A DNA stretch of 64,000 nt, from NCBI GenBank assembly GCA_030549775.1, contig CM060174.1, forward strand, positions 15,239,193 through 15,303,192, given 5' to 3'. The notes under the pieces were generated by a model, which worked only from the letters and a program-made list of their open reading frames with translations, searched no databases and was not told where the DNA came from. The stretch comes from Tamarix chinensis (lineage: Eukaryota > Streptophyta > Magnoliopsida > Caryophyllales > Tamaricaceae). Shown piece by piece: positions 12,301-24,450 of this stretch. Each line of letters begins with the position of its first letter. The stretch's first letter is position 1. A program made the position numbers and the translations under genes.

Positions 12301-14464
12301 TTCTGAGGGTTCACTGCAAGCCCTGAACAGCTGTTGAAGGACTCCAGCCCTTGGAGCAAGACCTGCACAGAGGGGATATCTCCTCGACTGAAAAGGATGA
12401 GATCATTAGCAAATGCCAAATGGAGGAGGTTCAAATCTTTGCATTTGGGATGATATGAAAAGAGCTGCTGCTGTGCTATCTGCTTGAGCTGTCTGCTAAA
12501 GTACTCCATACACAAGACAAAAAGGTAAGGAGACATAGGGTCACCCTGTCTCAGCCCTCTAGTCCCTTTGAAAAAGCCAAATATGTGCCCATTCAGCTTT
12601 AGGGAGAAGGAAGTGGTCGAAACACATTCCATAATCAAGTCTGTAATCTCAGGAGGGAAATTAAAGGCCTGCAGGATGCTGCTCAGAAAAGACCATGAGA
12701 GGGTATCATAGGCCTTCCTAAGGTCTATCTTGATCATGCATTTAGAAGAAGTCCTCTTCCTGCTGTATTCCTTCAAAATTTCCTGCACCAACATCACATT
12801 TTTAGTCATCAATCTGCCTTTGACAAAAGCACCTTGCTCAGGGCTTATAAGGGGATCCAGGCATTCAGCAATCCTGTTAGCAAGCAACTTTGCAATCACT
12901 TTATACAGGGTGTTACAGCAGGCAATAGGCCTGAAGTCAAAGACACTAGAAGCTTGCTGTGTTTTAGGATCAACACCAAGACAACATGGTTTACCCTCTT
13001 CAACAATCTTCTATTACTGAACACCTCCAAGACAGCATTGCAAAAATCATCCCCAACAATCTCCCATGCCTCTTGGAAGAACTTGGCAGAGTATCCATCA
13101 GGGCCAGGGGCTTTATGGTCCCCTAGAGAGAACACAATTTTCTTGATTTCAGCTTTAGTCACAGGTCTCTTTATAGCAGTCTATTGTTCTGTACTGAGGG
13201 TGTGGCCTCTAGTGATCACAGAACTGTCAAAACCAGCTGTGGATCTCTCAGTTCCAAGCAAATTCTTATAAAAATCCAGGAACTCCTCTTGCATTTCTTC
13301 CTCAGACAGGGTCACAGAGCCATCCCTCTTGGTGATCTGCACTGTTTTGTTCTTATGAGCCCTAGCTTTCAGCATGCTGAAGAAAAAGTGGGAATTTTGG
13401 TCCATACAGAACAAGAATTTGTTCCTGTTAATTTGGGAGACAAAACTAGCAGCAGCAGCTTTCAGGAATTTTGCTTTTTTCTGTAAGCCTGCAAGGGTCT
13501 CAAGTCCCTGCAGGGTATGGTTCTTCATAAACTCCTCCTGAGCAGCTTTGAGTTGTGTGTCTGCGAGGTTAGCTCGAGCCACAATATGAGAAAAATCAAA
13601 ATGGTTAAGCTTTCTCAGATCTTTCTTAAGCAAGAAAAGTTTGTTGCAGAGATTAAATTGATGAGAGCCACAAAGAGAGAATCTCCAATTTCTCAAAACC
13701 ATTTCTTTGAACCTGGGGTGGGCACACCACATGTTGAAGAACTGGAAGGGCTTGTGTCTATGGAGTGGTCTGCCTATCTCCAGAATACAGGGGGAATGGT
13801 CAGAGGAAGTACCAGGTGGGAGGAAGTGAGCTGAGACATCAATTCCAGCTGCAAAACCCTCAGAGTTCATCATGGCTCTGTCAATCTTGCTCTTAACATT
13901 GTTTCCCACAAAGGTGTACCAGCAACCTGAGGAGGGTATATCAAACAGTTAGGCTACAAGGCAGCAAGATTTAAAGTCTGCTGTCTCATAGTCAGTCACA
14001 GGTCTGATCCCACATCTGTCAACAGAATTGAGGGGGCAATTGAAATCCCCTCCAACTATCCAAGGTCCCTTTACAATGGTAGCCATTCTAATGAGGGTTT
14101 CCCAGAGGGTCTTCCTGTCACTGGTGCTGTACAGGCCATACACAACAGTGACTGTAATGCTCAGCTTGGTAGTGATGTCCACCACAGAACCAGTTAGGGT
14201 TTGTGGGGAGATCTCCTTCAACTGAAAATGGATAACATCAGGGTTCCATAGCACCAAAATTCTCCCATTAGGGTGGTTGCAAAAATTATCAAAATGTCTC
14301 CAGCCTTTGAAGTGGAAATCCTTCATAAGCTGCACTTTCTTCTCATCTAACTTGGATTCCAGGATACAAACTAAGGAGCATTCCTGCTCCTTATATACCT
14401 TAGACAAAGCTTTTTGTTTCAGGGGAGAGCTTAATCCCCTTACATTCCAAAATAGCAACTTCAT
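9319..14464 (-). pseudogene. LINE ORF2: APE endonuclease, reverse transcriptase, zinc-binding C-terminus (broken)
   Basis: Starts MKLLFWNVRGLSS at 14464. The APE-type endonuclease shows CILESK, GGDFNCPLNSVDR, and SSDHSPC further on. Reverse transcriptase follows (HKAPGPDGYSAKFFQ, GAFVKGRLMTKNV, KIDLRKAYDTLSW, GLRQGDPMSPYLFVLCMEY). The C-terminal zinc-binding part reads CLLCHSVMESHQHLFFDC near 9645-9690. Breaks: TAA at 13951-13949, TAG at 13183-13181, a frameshift near 12975, TAG at 12257-12255, the solo LTR at 10370-12178, and TGA at 10077-10075. The active-site box reads FAND rather than FADD (codon at 12405-12407), so one catalytic Asp is gone. Most changes are single-base, so decay came after a recent full-length insertion. 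Confidence 0.9.
10370..12178 (+). mobile_element. Solo LTR inside the LINE (Tat/Ogre-like gypsy)
   Basis: Starts TGATGAGTTCATATTTTGAC and ends GGTCGCACCA. Exact target duplications GTTTG lie at 10365-10369 and 12179-12183; joining the two sides restores the LINE reading (…PLNPCKLRAIDYEQF). At 1809 bp it has no internal region. Tat-like assignment is by appearance: length, an ATGAGTGGCTGA block near 11254, GATACCC plus a CGCACCA end. A GC-rich segment at 10610-11060 has only chance reading frames. Strand is inferred from the shared 3'-end block. Confidence 0.87.
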
Positions 14465-16207
14465 GAGATCTTTGCAGATCTAGCATATTTTTTTAAGGGA
14501 TCCTTGAAAATGTTTTTCAACACAGGTTTCTTCTTCTTCCTTTTGGCTGCCTTGGATACCACCTGCTGCCAGCCTGCCACCTCCACTGAGTCCTGTTCCT
14601 CTTGGGCTTCAGTATTGACAATCTGTGTCTTTCCACTGAGTGGTGCAGTTGTCTTGGCCTGGAGGGGGGGATCCTGCCCAGGGTTGACTCCCTTCTCCGC
14701 AGGCTTGCAGACTTGTTGGGTCTGTGATTCAGGAACCACCTCTGTAGTGGAATTAGGTGCATCCCCATTCAAGTTCTGTTCAGCATTTCTGTGACTACTT
14801 TCAGCAGCAGCAGCATGAGTGGCAGTATCTGACTTAGGGTTTAGCTTCCTTTTCTTTTTCAGATCTAGTCCCTTGGGATCTTTAGACTTTGCTGGCACCT
14901 TCTGTTGTTGGTCTTCAGCACCCAGGGCTTGTTTCCCTTTGGAGACATGATTGACTATGTTCTCCTTCTTATTTTTCTGAGACAGGGGGCAATTAGATTC
15001 CAGGTGTCCCAGACTACCACATAGATCACAGACCAGAGGTAGGTCCTCATACTCAATCACTTGGGTGTATTCTTCATCCTCCCCCTTCACTTTAATAGCA
15101 GTAGGGAGTTTGCTTTTGAGATCCACCTCCACTAACACTCTGCCATATTCAATCTTGGATTTTAGCAGGGTGAAGTCATCAATCAAAATGGGTCTGCCAA
15201 TATAGGAAGCAAGTTCACTAATTGCTCCACAGTTCCACAGTTCCATGGGGAGGCTCACTAACCTAACCCAAACAGGAACCTTAGTAATTTCTTCCTTACC
15301 AAATGAGAAGAGTTTAGGAACTTCTTTCAGCACAAACACCTTCCCTTTGATTATGTAAGGACCCCCAGCAATAGCTTGCTCTTTCTGGGCATGATCTTCA
15401 AATTTCAGAATCACCCACCCTGAGCTGTGGATGATATATCTAAAAGGTTGTCTCATTACATGCTTAGCAATACCCAGGTTATACTTATCTGGGTTGGCTC
15501 CTACAAAACAGCCTAACAAGCAGGCACCCCAAGATTCCTCCACAGGGTGGATATTGTTCTTTGACAGGCATACCACATTCCCTTTGGGGGGGGACAAAGT
15601 CACATTTCTTAGCTGAAATCTTGGGGAATAGGTTAGCATAGGATTTCTGTTGTGAGGGAGGTACCTGTGGGGCAGACTCCTTACCTGGGATCTCCTCCTG
15701 CACCAAAGGAGAGGGAGCTGCGTCCACAGAGGTGTCCTTGACCCCTCTAGCATCATCATCATCTTCAAAATCAGACAACAAATCAGGCATAGAAGACACA
15801 GCAGCAAGTTTTGCTGAGCTAGAGGCCTGGGCAGTGTAATTCGACACTTCCTGTTCCAAGTGAACATTAGCAGGCATGGATTTGGGCTGAGTTTTGGGAA
15901 TGGGAACACCCCCAAGCACCTGGTCCTTCACCAACACTTGCTCCTCAAGTAAGGAGCCAGGAGTAGCTTCCTTGGTCGAGCTAGGCAGAGGAGTTTGAGT
16001 TTCAAGAGTACTGTTCACTATGGCATTCTGTAGATCACTTGAGACTGCCCTTGGGGATTCTTCTGAGGAAGAAGAGTTGGCAGAAGCAGACCTAGTGGCA
16101 ACAGAGGATGGGTCTCTCAGACTCACATTCTTCTTGGGACTAGGCGGTGCACAGATTGGAGAATTAACCATGGCTCGAGCTCGAGTCACTCTCCTTTTGT
16201 TCCCCAT
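14461..16207 (-). pseudogene. LINE ORF1 (RNA-binding, DUF4283/CCHC), one frameshift
   Basis: Starts MGNKRRVTRARAMVNS at 16207, with a low-complexity Ser/Pro/Asp-rich N-terminal ~200 residues (LLSDFEDDDDA). At a run of eight G (15586-15593; C on the coding strand) the frame shifts by one. It then continues as LSPPKGNVVCLSKNNIHPVE and through a DUF4283-like domain (GWVILKFEDHAQKEQAIAGG, VPVWVRLVSLPMELWN). A CCHC knuckle CDLCGSLGHLESNC follows near 15020-15060, then a Lys-rich tail. The product of such ORF1s binds LINE RNA. It ends TGA at 14463-14461, overlapping the ORF2 ATG in ATGA. Apart from the single homopolymer shift the frame is open. Confidence 0.88.
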
Positions 16208-16416
16208 TCTTCATGAACAGAGAACCAGGAAAGCTGCAGCCAAGAACACAGCAAGAGAGGAAGGAGAAGAGGGGAAGGAAGTAAGAGAAAGCTCAAGGAG
16301 AATCTCGGTGGAGCAATGAAGTCTACTGCACAGCTGCAGCACCATGGGAGGGCTGGAGCTCGAGAGGAGACAAACCGAGATTAAGATTGTACCTTTGCGT
16401 TGAGCACGGAATCCCC

Positions 16417-16535
16417 CACTATTATAGCCAGTGGAATGGTCACGAGGGCCATGCCCTGCCACTATTTTAGCCGGTGGACCGGTCACGAGGGTAACATACC
16501 CTGCCACCATTATTTGCTAGTGGACCGGTCTGGGT
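16417..16535 (-). repeat. CCGGTGG-core subrepeats, LTR A2, second cluster
   Basis: Three units (CCACTATTATAGCCAGTGG, CCACTATTTTAGCCGGTGG, CCACCATTATTTGCTAGTGG) right after the LINE target duplication, completing the two-cluster layout. Confidence 0.85.
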
Positions 16536-17591
16536 CCGGCTCAACATCTTTCTCTGTAAGTGATTAGTGTCTTGACATATCTTATTCAAAAGATTTTCAC
16601 CCTTGACATGCATGGCTAGCTATACCCGCACTTATCCTCCCGGGAGAGCCTGCCCCATATCTTGAGACTTCTGCACCTCCTAACTTGCCTCGATATCCTT
16701 CCCATAACCCATTTTCTCACACCGGGAATCCAACTTCTAAGTGTGTGGGTCAGGGCCCACCACCTTATACCCCAAGGTCTACTCACCACCTTACCCTAGG
16801 GTTTTCACCAGAAACCCTAATCTGGGCCTATGTGGCCCTTCCTTTCCTGCCTCCCACAACCCACACTACTATAACGCCTCCCTCAGACTCAACTCTCCCC
16901 TCATACCTCACTTCTCCTCGTTTATTTTTATTATTTTCTTTTTCTTTTTCCACCTTCTCAATTTAGGGTTTCCTCCCCAAACCTTGGTTGATCCCTAGGT
17001 ACCCTTATATTATCCTACGTACTATTTTTCACCTCGAGCCTCCAGACTCCCAAACAGACCTTTCATTTCCTTCCCCACATCCCAAAGTAACTTTCCATAC
17101 GTAAGGTTCGCCCCCATGCGGACCTTAACCTCCCTATGCAAACCCCTTGATCTCTACCATGCCAAACCCTATTATTTCCATGCAAACCCTAGTTCCTCCC
17201 ATGTAACCTTAGTTTCTCCCACTCTTCCATTTTATTTAAATCCCCCTTTCTTGTCCAATTTATGGATCACAGATTACCTAGGTCATCCTTACCTACGTTA
17301 TCCAACTTACTTCCCCTTGGTTATCTTAATTTCTCATTTTTCTCTTTCATGCCCCCATTCCACAACACCTCATCAAATAACCTAGCATGCATGTCCTAAG
17401 GGTCACATCCCATCACATCATATTTGCAGCATATCCATATTAGCACATACCAGACAAAAGCATGAGAACATACCTCGATTCCAAGTTGCGCTACACAATA
17501 AAACCAGATAACATATAGAACACAACATATAAATCGTACAAGGCATCCAAGGCAAGTAAAACACGCAACACACAGGCGGTCTTAGTTACGT

Positions 17592-17642
17592 CCTTACCTA
17601 AAGCGACGCCAGGCTTGGAGCACGCTCCTACAACTCCTTAGG
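17592..17642 (-). other. Conserved splice-donor-like block, LTR A2
   Basis: On the minus strand: GTTGTAGGAGCGTGCTCC, GGCGTCG and TTTAG|GTAAGG. Same block as in B and C. Confidence 0.55.
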
Positions 17643-18139
17643 GTTTTGGGTTTGATTCACCTATAAAAGGAAAAATACTAAGGATTAGTTTCCTTCCTAC
17701 CAAAAGTACCATTACTCCTTATTTTAGTCTAAGATTAGGATTGTTATTATTAAAGGGAGTATTATACGTGAAAACTAGGGTTTTTATCTTCAAGTTAGCC
17801 CACTAGATATTACTAGCCAAAATATGCTTATTTTAAATATTTAATGCCATACTTATAGTATTAAACCTAATAGCTTTATTATTATAATAATAGTACTAAT
17901 ACTAGTTATAGCAAAATAATGACAATAATAATAATAATAGTAATGCTAATGCTTTTAGTGATAGAAACCCTAGAATTTTTAAGGCTAAGTCTAATAATAG
18001 TATTAGGGTTAAAATAATAATATAATAATTACGATACCAACAAAGTAAAAATATTCCTAAAGATAATAATGATAAAATTTTTATTTTGAATAATAATAAT
18101 ATAAGGGTTCAAATGCTTTTGTCACAATAATATAAATAA

Positions 18140-18140
<1 letters not shown>

Positions 18141-18177
<37 letters not shown>

Positions 18178-18377
18178 TGATGATGATAATGATAATGATA
18201 GTAATAGTAATAATAGTAACTAATAGTGTTAGTGACAAAGGCATTAGGAATAATATTAGTAATATTCGAATATTAAATGGTAAAAATACTAAGGTTGAGT
18301 ATTCTTCTTCTTTAAAAATTTAAAATGATAATATGCGACCTTCAGTTTAAATAACACTAACAATAATAATAATAGTA

Positions 18378-18446
<69 letters not shown>

Positions 18447-18527
18447 GAGATAACTATATTAATACTAAAGTTGTTAATAACAATAATAATGATAATAGTA
18501 TTAGTAGTAGTAGTAGTAGTAGTAGTA

Positions 18528-18570
<43 letters not shown>

Positions 18571-18728
18571 GGATAACCATTTTAATGCTAAAGTTGTAGC
18601 CTTTTTAGATAACATACCCTAGTTATAAGTATTTTCTGAAATTAGGTTAGGAAATAAGGGTGATACATAATAATATTAATAATGGTAATAAAAATAATAA
18701 TAATAATATTAACAATGATAATACAAAC

Positions 18729-18760
<32 letters not shown>

Positions 18761-18761
18761 G
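18141..18761. repeat. TAA/ATA triplet microsatellite cluster
   Basis: Several runs of (TAA)n: 18141-18175, about 18366-18450, 18540-18570 and 18729-18761, interrupted by TAG and GAT triplets. It lies in A2 between leader and splice-donor block. Equivalent (TTA)n runs sit at the same place in B and C. Confidence 0.9.
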
Positions 18762-18821
18762 TAATATTAAGGATAATACCATTAATATTAAATAAAATTA
18801 TTAACACTTATAGAAAATAGT

Positions 18822-19244
18822 TTAGGGGCTGGGGAAGTTGGAGCACCACCTCAGGTTAGTGGTGGAACCGGCGGCGGCGCGTGGCGGCGACGACGGCGGC
18901 GGTGGAGGAGGAAGAGAGGGGAAAATGGATATGTAGGCTAAGAGAGAGGGAGTGGAGGGGTGTATGAGGTGGAGGAAGATGTAACATGTGAAGAGGGGTG
19001 GAATGGAGGTGGTGGTGTAGCTGGGAGTGGCGGCGCACGGTGGTTGGTGAGGCGGCCGAAGGTGGTGGAAGGTGGTGGAAGACGGGGGAGGCAGGGGGAG
19101 ATGACGGTATGGGAAGGTAGGGGAAGGTTCCCTATGTGTTTTGGAGGGTGGAGGAGGTGCTGGTTGCGGCGAGGGTGGCGGCAGAAGGCGGCGCGAGGGG
19201 CGGCGAGAGGTGAGAGTATGTTGATTGGGTTGGCGGTTTTGCAC
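18822..19244 (-). other. Pro/Ser-rich leader reading frame, LTR A2
   Basis: 140 codons on the minus strand, starting about 200 bases after the TATA box. It has PPSP, PPPPSKTHREPS and LPLPPPSSTT runs and resembles the frame at 38170-38460 in C. GCC/CCG triplets dominate. Coding status is unproven. Confidence 0.3.
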
Positions 19245-19445
19245 GGCTGGGGTGGCTTGTGTAGGGAAAATCGAGGAGAAAGGAGGGTCTAGTTAGGTAG
19301 AGGGTGGTTCAAGGGTCAGTTCTGGGGGTGTTTTGGCCATCGGCGATAGGCGGTGGTGGTGGATGGCTCGTCAAATGGGGCGGCGGCGAGAATGGATGTT
19401 TCTGGGGTTTCGAAATCAAAATTCGAATTAAGGCAGGCTATGGGG

Positions 19446-19455
19446 TATTTATAGG
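19446..19455 (-). promoter_or_regulatory. TATA box of solo LTR A2
   Basis: CCTATAAATA on the minus strand, about 0.84 kb from the TGAAATACCCC end. Equivalent in position to the boxes in B and C. Confidence 0.65.
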
Positions 19456-20370
19456 TCGATTGGGTGGGCAATGACAAGAGGAAGAAGACAAGGGAGGTGC
19501 AGATGCCAGGCATGCTGCTGGTAGTGGCAGTCGAGGCGGCACTGCCATGGCAGGGACGACGAGCTCGAGGGAAGAAGGAAAAGGAAAGGGGCAGGGTGCT
19601 CGAGAGAGGGGAATAGGTGGGTTGGGGTCGAAAATGTGAAATAAAGTGATGGGAGAGGGAGGGGAGGATGGTGGCAGCGATAGCGGCCAGCGGAGTGCTG
19701 GGTTGTAGCTCCTCGGTCACCGCCACGCCTCGGGGAAGAAGAAGGGCTCGGGACCGGGCGACTCAGGGAGAAAAAGAAGAAAAGAAAAGGAGGACCGGAC
19801 TGGCCAGGAAGGAAGAAAAAAGAAAGGGGGAACGACGTGGGCCTAGGCTGCGCAGGGAAGCTGGGACGCGTGACGGGCTAGCCCAGGTCGGGGGGAAGAA
19901 AAAAAGAAAAGGGAAAGAGAGGAAGAAGAGAAAAAGGGAAAAAGAGGAAGAAAAAGGAAGAAAAGAAAAGAAAAATAAAGGGAAAAATATGTGGGTTGGG
20001 TATTTTGGATATTTGGTATTATTATATATTTTTTCTTTAAAATTAATAATACTTATTATAATAATAATTATTAAATTCCTTTTTAGATTAATTTGCCTAT
20101 TTTGGATAAATTTCCTTAACTTTCATTTTAATTAGTAGAATACCCTAATTTTTTCCCTAATTAAATTCTTCATTATTTTCCCCTTTCTTTACCTCAATTA
20201 AATCTTTAATTTTAATAAAATCATTTATTTAATCAATTTCTCTAATAAATCCTTAATTGGCCATAATTCCAGAATTAAAATTTTGGGGTATTTCAGTGGT
20301 ATTCTAATGTAAGTGATTAATGTCTTTTCCATAGATTATTATCATCTAAGGGTTTTACTTATTGATATTG

Positions 20371-20466
20371 GGACCCCCATTATTATAACCGGTGTACCCT
20401 AGGAAAAAAATGCACCCGGCCACTATTATAATCGGTGGGCCGATGACCATCCTACATCCAGGCTCG
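20371..20466 (-). repeat. CCGGTGG-core subrepeats, LTR A1, second cluster
   Basis: Two units (CCATTATTATAACCGGTG and CCACTATTATAATCGGTGG), on the far side of A2. Confidence 0.75.
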
Positions 20467-21409
20467 GCTCAATGATCTTCCACTTTTAGTGATTAGTATT
20501 TTATAAGTGTCTTATTTCCCAAGTAACACGTATCCATCCATGCACAACCCAATGGACACTCCCGACTTACCACCACTCGGCCAACTCAGACTTCATGAAA
20601 ACCCTAATCCCTTAACCTAGAACATTCACACCCATTAAAAACTCCTGAGAACCCCAAACATTTTCCACCAACCTCATATAAAACCAAGAAACCTCATATT
20701 AATAGGTCAATCCCAACTCTCCTTTTCCTCCACCTATGCTCACCATCACCTACTAGGGTTTCCCCTTGAAATCCTAATCTAGCCTATGTGGCCCTTGCCT
20801 CTCCTCTCCTTACTTAGTCCATATCTCCCCTAATTTAAGTACCATCACCATATTCATCCCAACTCCAAATCTCACAGCCCAACTCCTCAACTCCCACATG
20901 TGATAATGACATCCTAGTTGGTTACCCCCAAAACCCTAATATTCCCCATTTTTCTTCCATACCCTCTTCTCTTATACAACTCTAGCATCCTGTGGTACAC
21001 CCCTTATCCCAACTCTATGGTTCAACCAACTTCCTCAACCGTTGCCCCACAACACACCCTATCCTTAGGGTTATTCCCACCGAAACCCTAACGTCCCCAT
21101 CAACCCACATACTAAAAATCCCCCGAGTACATTAACCACCCAAAACACACTTTCCTCCCCATGGTTAACCTCTTAACAAGACTTCCCCATGTAAATATTT
21201 CCCCCATGCAAATTACACACCCTCATGTAAGGCTCACACTCCCCATACAAGTTTTTACCCTAACCCCTCATATTATCATTTCTCCTTTTATTTACTCCAC
21301 CATATCTCATGAGATAACCAGGACATTTTCCACATAATACTTTACTCACACCACCCTCTTTATTTTATTTCATTTCCATTGGCCACTCAATTCCCACCTA
21401 AGGTATCAA

Positions 21410-21412
<3 letters not shown>

Positions 21413-21474
<62 letters not shown>
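21413..21474. repeat. TA microsatellite in LTR A1
   Basis: A pure (AT)n run of about 62 bases. Confidence 0.95.
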
Positions 21475-21479
<5 letters not shown>

Positions 21480-21691
21480 TTTCAACCATAAACAAGAATA
21501 TGTCCACCCATAGCAAGTTTTAACCATACATACAACAAACAATGAAAATCATGCTTAACATACCTTAGCTCCTTACAAGAAAAGCTGCACCACACATACT
21601 TAGTTCACATACACATATATTTACACATAACGTACAAATACACCCATTACACTCACAAGACTCATAACATAACCCGACTCTTAACTATATT

Positions 21692-21745
21692 CTTACCTAG
21701 TTGGGCTTCAGGCTTGAAGCAATAAATCCTACGCCTCCTCATGGG
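21692..21745 (-). other. Splice-donor-like block, LTR A1 (worn)
   Basis: On the minus strand: GAGGCGTAGGATTTATTGC, GAAGCCC and CTAG|GTAAG. Recognisable but more changed than in the other copies. Confidence 0.45.
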
Positions 21746-22503
21746 GAAGTGTTTGTTCAATACCTATAATGAGAGCATAAACTAGGTCATTTCACTTTCT
21801 TCCTACCTCCTTTTCCATTTTTCTTATTTTCTTAATCAAAATAATAGTAATAATAATAATAATCATGATGATGATGATGATGATAATATTATTAATAATA
21901 ATTTATTAAAATAAAATACACTAAACAAAAAGGACCAAGCAGGTAAGGGTGGTGATGACAGCAACGACGGTAGTGATCTAAAGAAGAGGTTTCTAGGTTT
22001 GGAAAGAGGAGGGAAGGTATGATTTCTTGGGTGGTGGAGCTTTCTGGCTCAGGAGGTCAGTGGTGGTGGTGGTGGTTTGGTGGCGATGACACTGCGATGG
22101 CGGTGGCGGTGGCGGTGTCAAAGAGGAAGAGAGAAGGAAAGGGAAGAAAGGAGAGGGGAGAAAGGGAGAGGTGGAGGTGTTGGTGTGGTAAGGGGTCTTT
22201 TTGTGTAGGAAGGGAGGCAGGGAGGGTGGTGAGATTGGTGGTGGTGGTGGCGCAAGGCGGAAATGGTGGTGGAGTCGGGTGCAAAAGGGCAGCTTGAGTT
22301 GCCCACTTTACACGAGTGGGGAGAGGAAAGAAAGGGGAAGGAAGGAAAGGGGCAATGCTTAATGGATGTAGGGTGATGCAAGGAAGAGGATGGGAGGGAG
22401 TAGAGATAGCGGCATGGCTTGGTGTGACGGCGGAAACATTAGATTGGGCAATGAGAGGTAGGGGAATCAGGCATAAAAAGGAGAGGGAAGAAGGGAATGG
22501 GGG

Positions 22504-22511
22504 TTTATAGG
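22504..22511 (-). promoter_or_regulatory. TATA box of solo LTR A1
   Basis: CCTATAAA on the minus strand, preceding the Pro/Ser-rich leader frame of A1, in the same order as in A2. Confidence 0.5.
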
Positions 22512-22872
22512 TGCAAGGGAGGGAGGAAGTGGATAAGGAAAGGATGAAAATAAGGGGGGTTGGTGGCTGCCGGCCAGCTTGTAGGCTCGTACAACAACAC
22601 AAGGGGACATTGGTAGGGGTAAGTTTACAAGGGGCAGGGGAGTAGGTGAGGGAGAGGGAGCTCACAAGGGAGGGGGCATTATGTAGGAGGTGTGCCTGTT
22701 ACACTCCCTACAGGGTCAAAAGAGGAAAGAAGGAGGGAGAGAGGGGAGGGGAAGCTGCAAAGTTATAGTGCTACGTAGGAGGGACGTAGGAGATGAGGGA
22801 AGGAAAGGAAAATAAGGAACAAGAGTGGTAGAGAAAGGGAAAAGTGGGGGGTCGTACGAATTGGGTCATCGT

Positions 22873-23481
22873 TGATAAAGTGAATTTTTTCCATAATTTT
22901 ACCTCTCTTTCCCTTTACTTTGGGATTTTATATATTTTGCTATGGTTTTGGTCTATTATTTTTACTACCACTTTCTTGAGCTTCGTGTTGCATTCCAAAA
23001 AAATACCAATTTCGAGAAAGAATTGCTTACTTTTGGAGCAAAGCACTTATCAAGGAAAGATTGGGAGGAGAGTACATCAACCCAAAATGTTTATGGAAGT
23101 GTATTGAAGCTATGTAAGCCAAAAGATGTAACAAGATATCCCTAAGAAGACTGAAAAGGGGGTTGCATGGTTGGTTGCACATCCAGCTGCACAGCCGTAT
23201 AGCACTCCCTTGTTATTATGGAGGAAAACAAAATCGCATAGCCAGGGTAGTGCATGGTTGCACGTCCGTAAGAAATTCTGAGCTAAAAAGTTAAGGCTAA
23301 AAATATTACACGGACAGGTCATGCAAGGTCGGAAATTCTAAAATGCCAAGAGCTGAAAAACAACACGGCCAGGCCGTGCAAAGGTCTCACCGCCGTGTAG
23401 CAAAAGTCTTCCCCACGATTTACGTGCGCGACATGGCCGGTGTGATCAGAATTTTTGTGGTACGACTTATGAACTTCTTAA

Positions 23482-23562
<81 letters not shown>

Positions 23563-24450
23563 GTTTAGGGCACCTTTAGACCCCTCATTACCGAGCTTAG
23601 CTTCATGTAATTATTTGTTCCTTTAGTTTTAATTTTTTCGGAGATTCAATTGTATAATTTGTGTATAGTCGACTCGAAATCAACATTGCACTCTTCCACA
23701 TTACGATTATTTCAATCTAATTCTTCTTCATTATATCTTTGGACTGTTATTATTATTATCATGCTATTTATTTCATTTATTTCATTTGAAAATATGAGTG
23801 AGTAGTCTCCTTTCTAGGATTGGACTTAGGTACCATTTTAGTAATAAATATGATGAATTAAAGTATTATGTCGTATGATTAATTCATTTATATTGTTATA
23901 TATGCTAGATTTAATTATTGTAAAGTGGCTTTGATGAAATCCGACCTCCTTAGATATAATCTACCATTGAAAGGCTGAGATTATTATCAAAAATTAGCAT
24001 ATGTATGGGAATTTAAGCAATCACGAAAGTAGATGTTTAATTCTTAGGGACTCTAGAATTAGTGATACTTAATGGGTTTAGTTGAATCTGTGAGTCACAA
24101 AAGTAGTTGGAAAATTAGATTATATACGTTCTTAAACCTTGAAAGAGGCTGATGAATATGATTTGACCAATTATCTACAGTTAGCGAATTAATCTACGAC
24201 ATAAATTTTGTTACATTATTGATTATTAATCCGGAGACTGAAGTTCGATCCTAGGTTTCACTCTTATTATTTAGTATCTGCCAGTTAGAAAGATTTTTGT
24301 AATTATTCTTTTTATCCAAACGTACACCCCTATTTTATTTAGATTTAGATAGTTAAAATTGTAAAGAAGTGTATTCAATTACGAGGTTCTTGTGGGATAC
24401 GACCTTAAAATGCTATAACAAATCCATGCGCTTGTAGAAATAGCACAACA
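22873..24450 (+). mobile_element. Solo LTR inside A1 (Tat/Ogre-like gypsy)
   Basis: Starts TGATAAAGTGAATTTTTTCC and ends TAGCACAACA. Flanks ATCGT (22868-22872) and ATCGC (24451-24455) differ at one base. The end part has the ATGAGTGAGTAG block and GTGGGATACGACC, as in Tat/Ogre-type LTRs and roughly as in the LTR inside the LINE. It carries a 74-base GA microsatellite (23486-23559) and GC-rich near-palindromes (ACGGCCAGGCCGT near 23364). No internal region is present. Confidence 0.8.
23486..23559. repeat. GA microsatellite
   Basis: A pure (GA)n run of about 74 bases in the Tat-like solo LTR at 22873-24450. It gives a spurious Glu-Arg reading frame. Confidence 0.95.

Larger units (their letters stand above)
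9173..16398 (-). mobile_element. Full-length L1-type LINE, inactivated
   Basis: A perfect 19-bp target duplication (GTTGAGCACGGAATCCCCC) at 9154-9172 and 16399-16417 brackets the element. Its length is about 5.4 kb once the solo LTR inside it is removed. Read on the minus strand it has a ~190-base 5' UTR, ORF1 with DUF4283-like and CCHC parts, and ORF2 with endonuclease, reverse transcriptase and a C-terminal zinc-binding domain. The 3' end (at 9173) shows no poly(A) but an A/T-mixed end. ORF1 has one frameshift. ORF2 has several stops, a frameshift and a changed active-site residue. Confidence 0.92.
8257..20295 (-). mobile_element. Solo LTR A2 (about 4.8 kb without the LINE)
   Basis: Begins TATAACACCCCC (a changed TG) and ends GGGGTATTTCA. 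Exact 5-bp target duplications GTGGT flank it at 8252-8256 and 20296-20300. Its sequence is the reverse-complement relative of B: both share the terminal hairpin, the palindrome, CCGGTGG subrepeats, the splice-donor-like block and the TATA box, in the same order. It is inserted in A1 and is itself broken by the LINE at 9173-16398. Sense is minus. No gag-pol is present. Confidence 0.88.

Noticed and set aside
18347..18580. Ile/Thr-rich minus-strand frame
   Set aside because: Direct translation of a TAA/ATA microsatellite.
19668..20135. Lys/Arg/Glu-rich plus-strand frame
   Set aside because: Translation of a GA-rich strip in the promoter side of LTR A2; equivalent strips give similar frames in B (31640-32036) and C (37443-37810, minus). 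Composition artefact.
23343..23579. Frame ending in Arg-Glu repeats
   Set aside because: The C-terminal part is a GA microsatellite; nothing recognisable precedes it.
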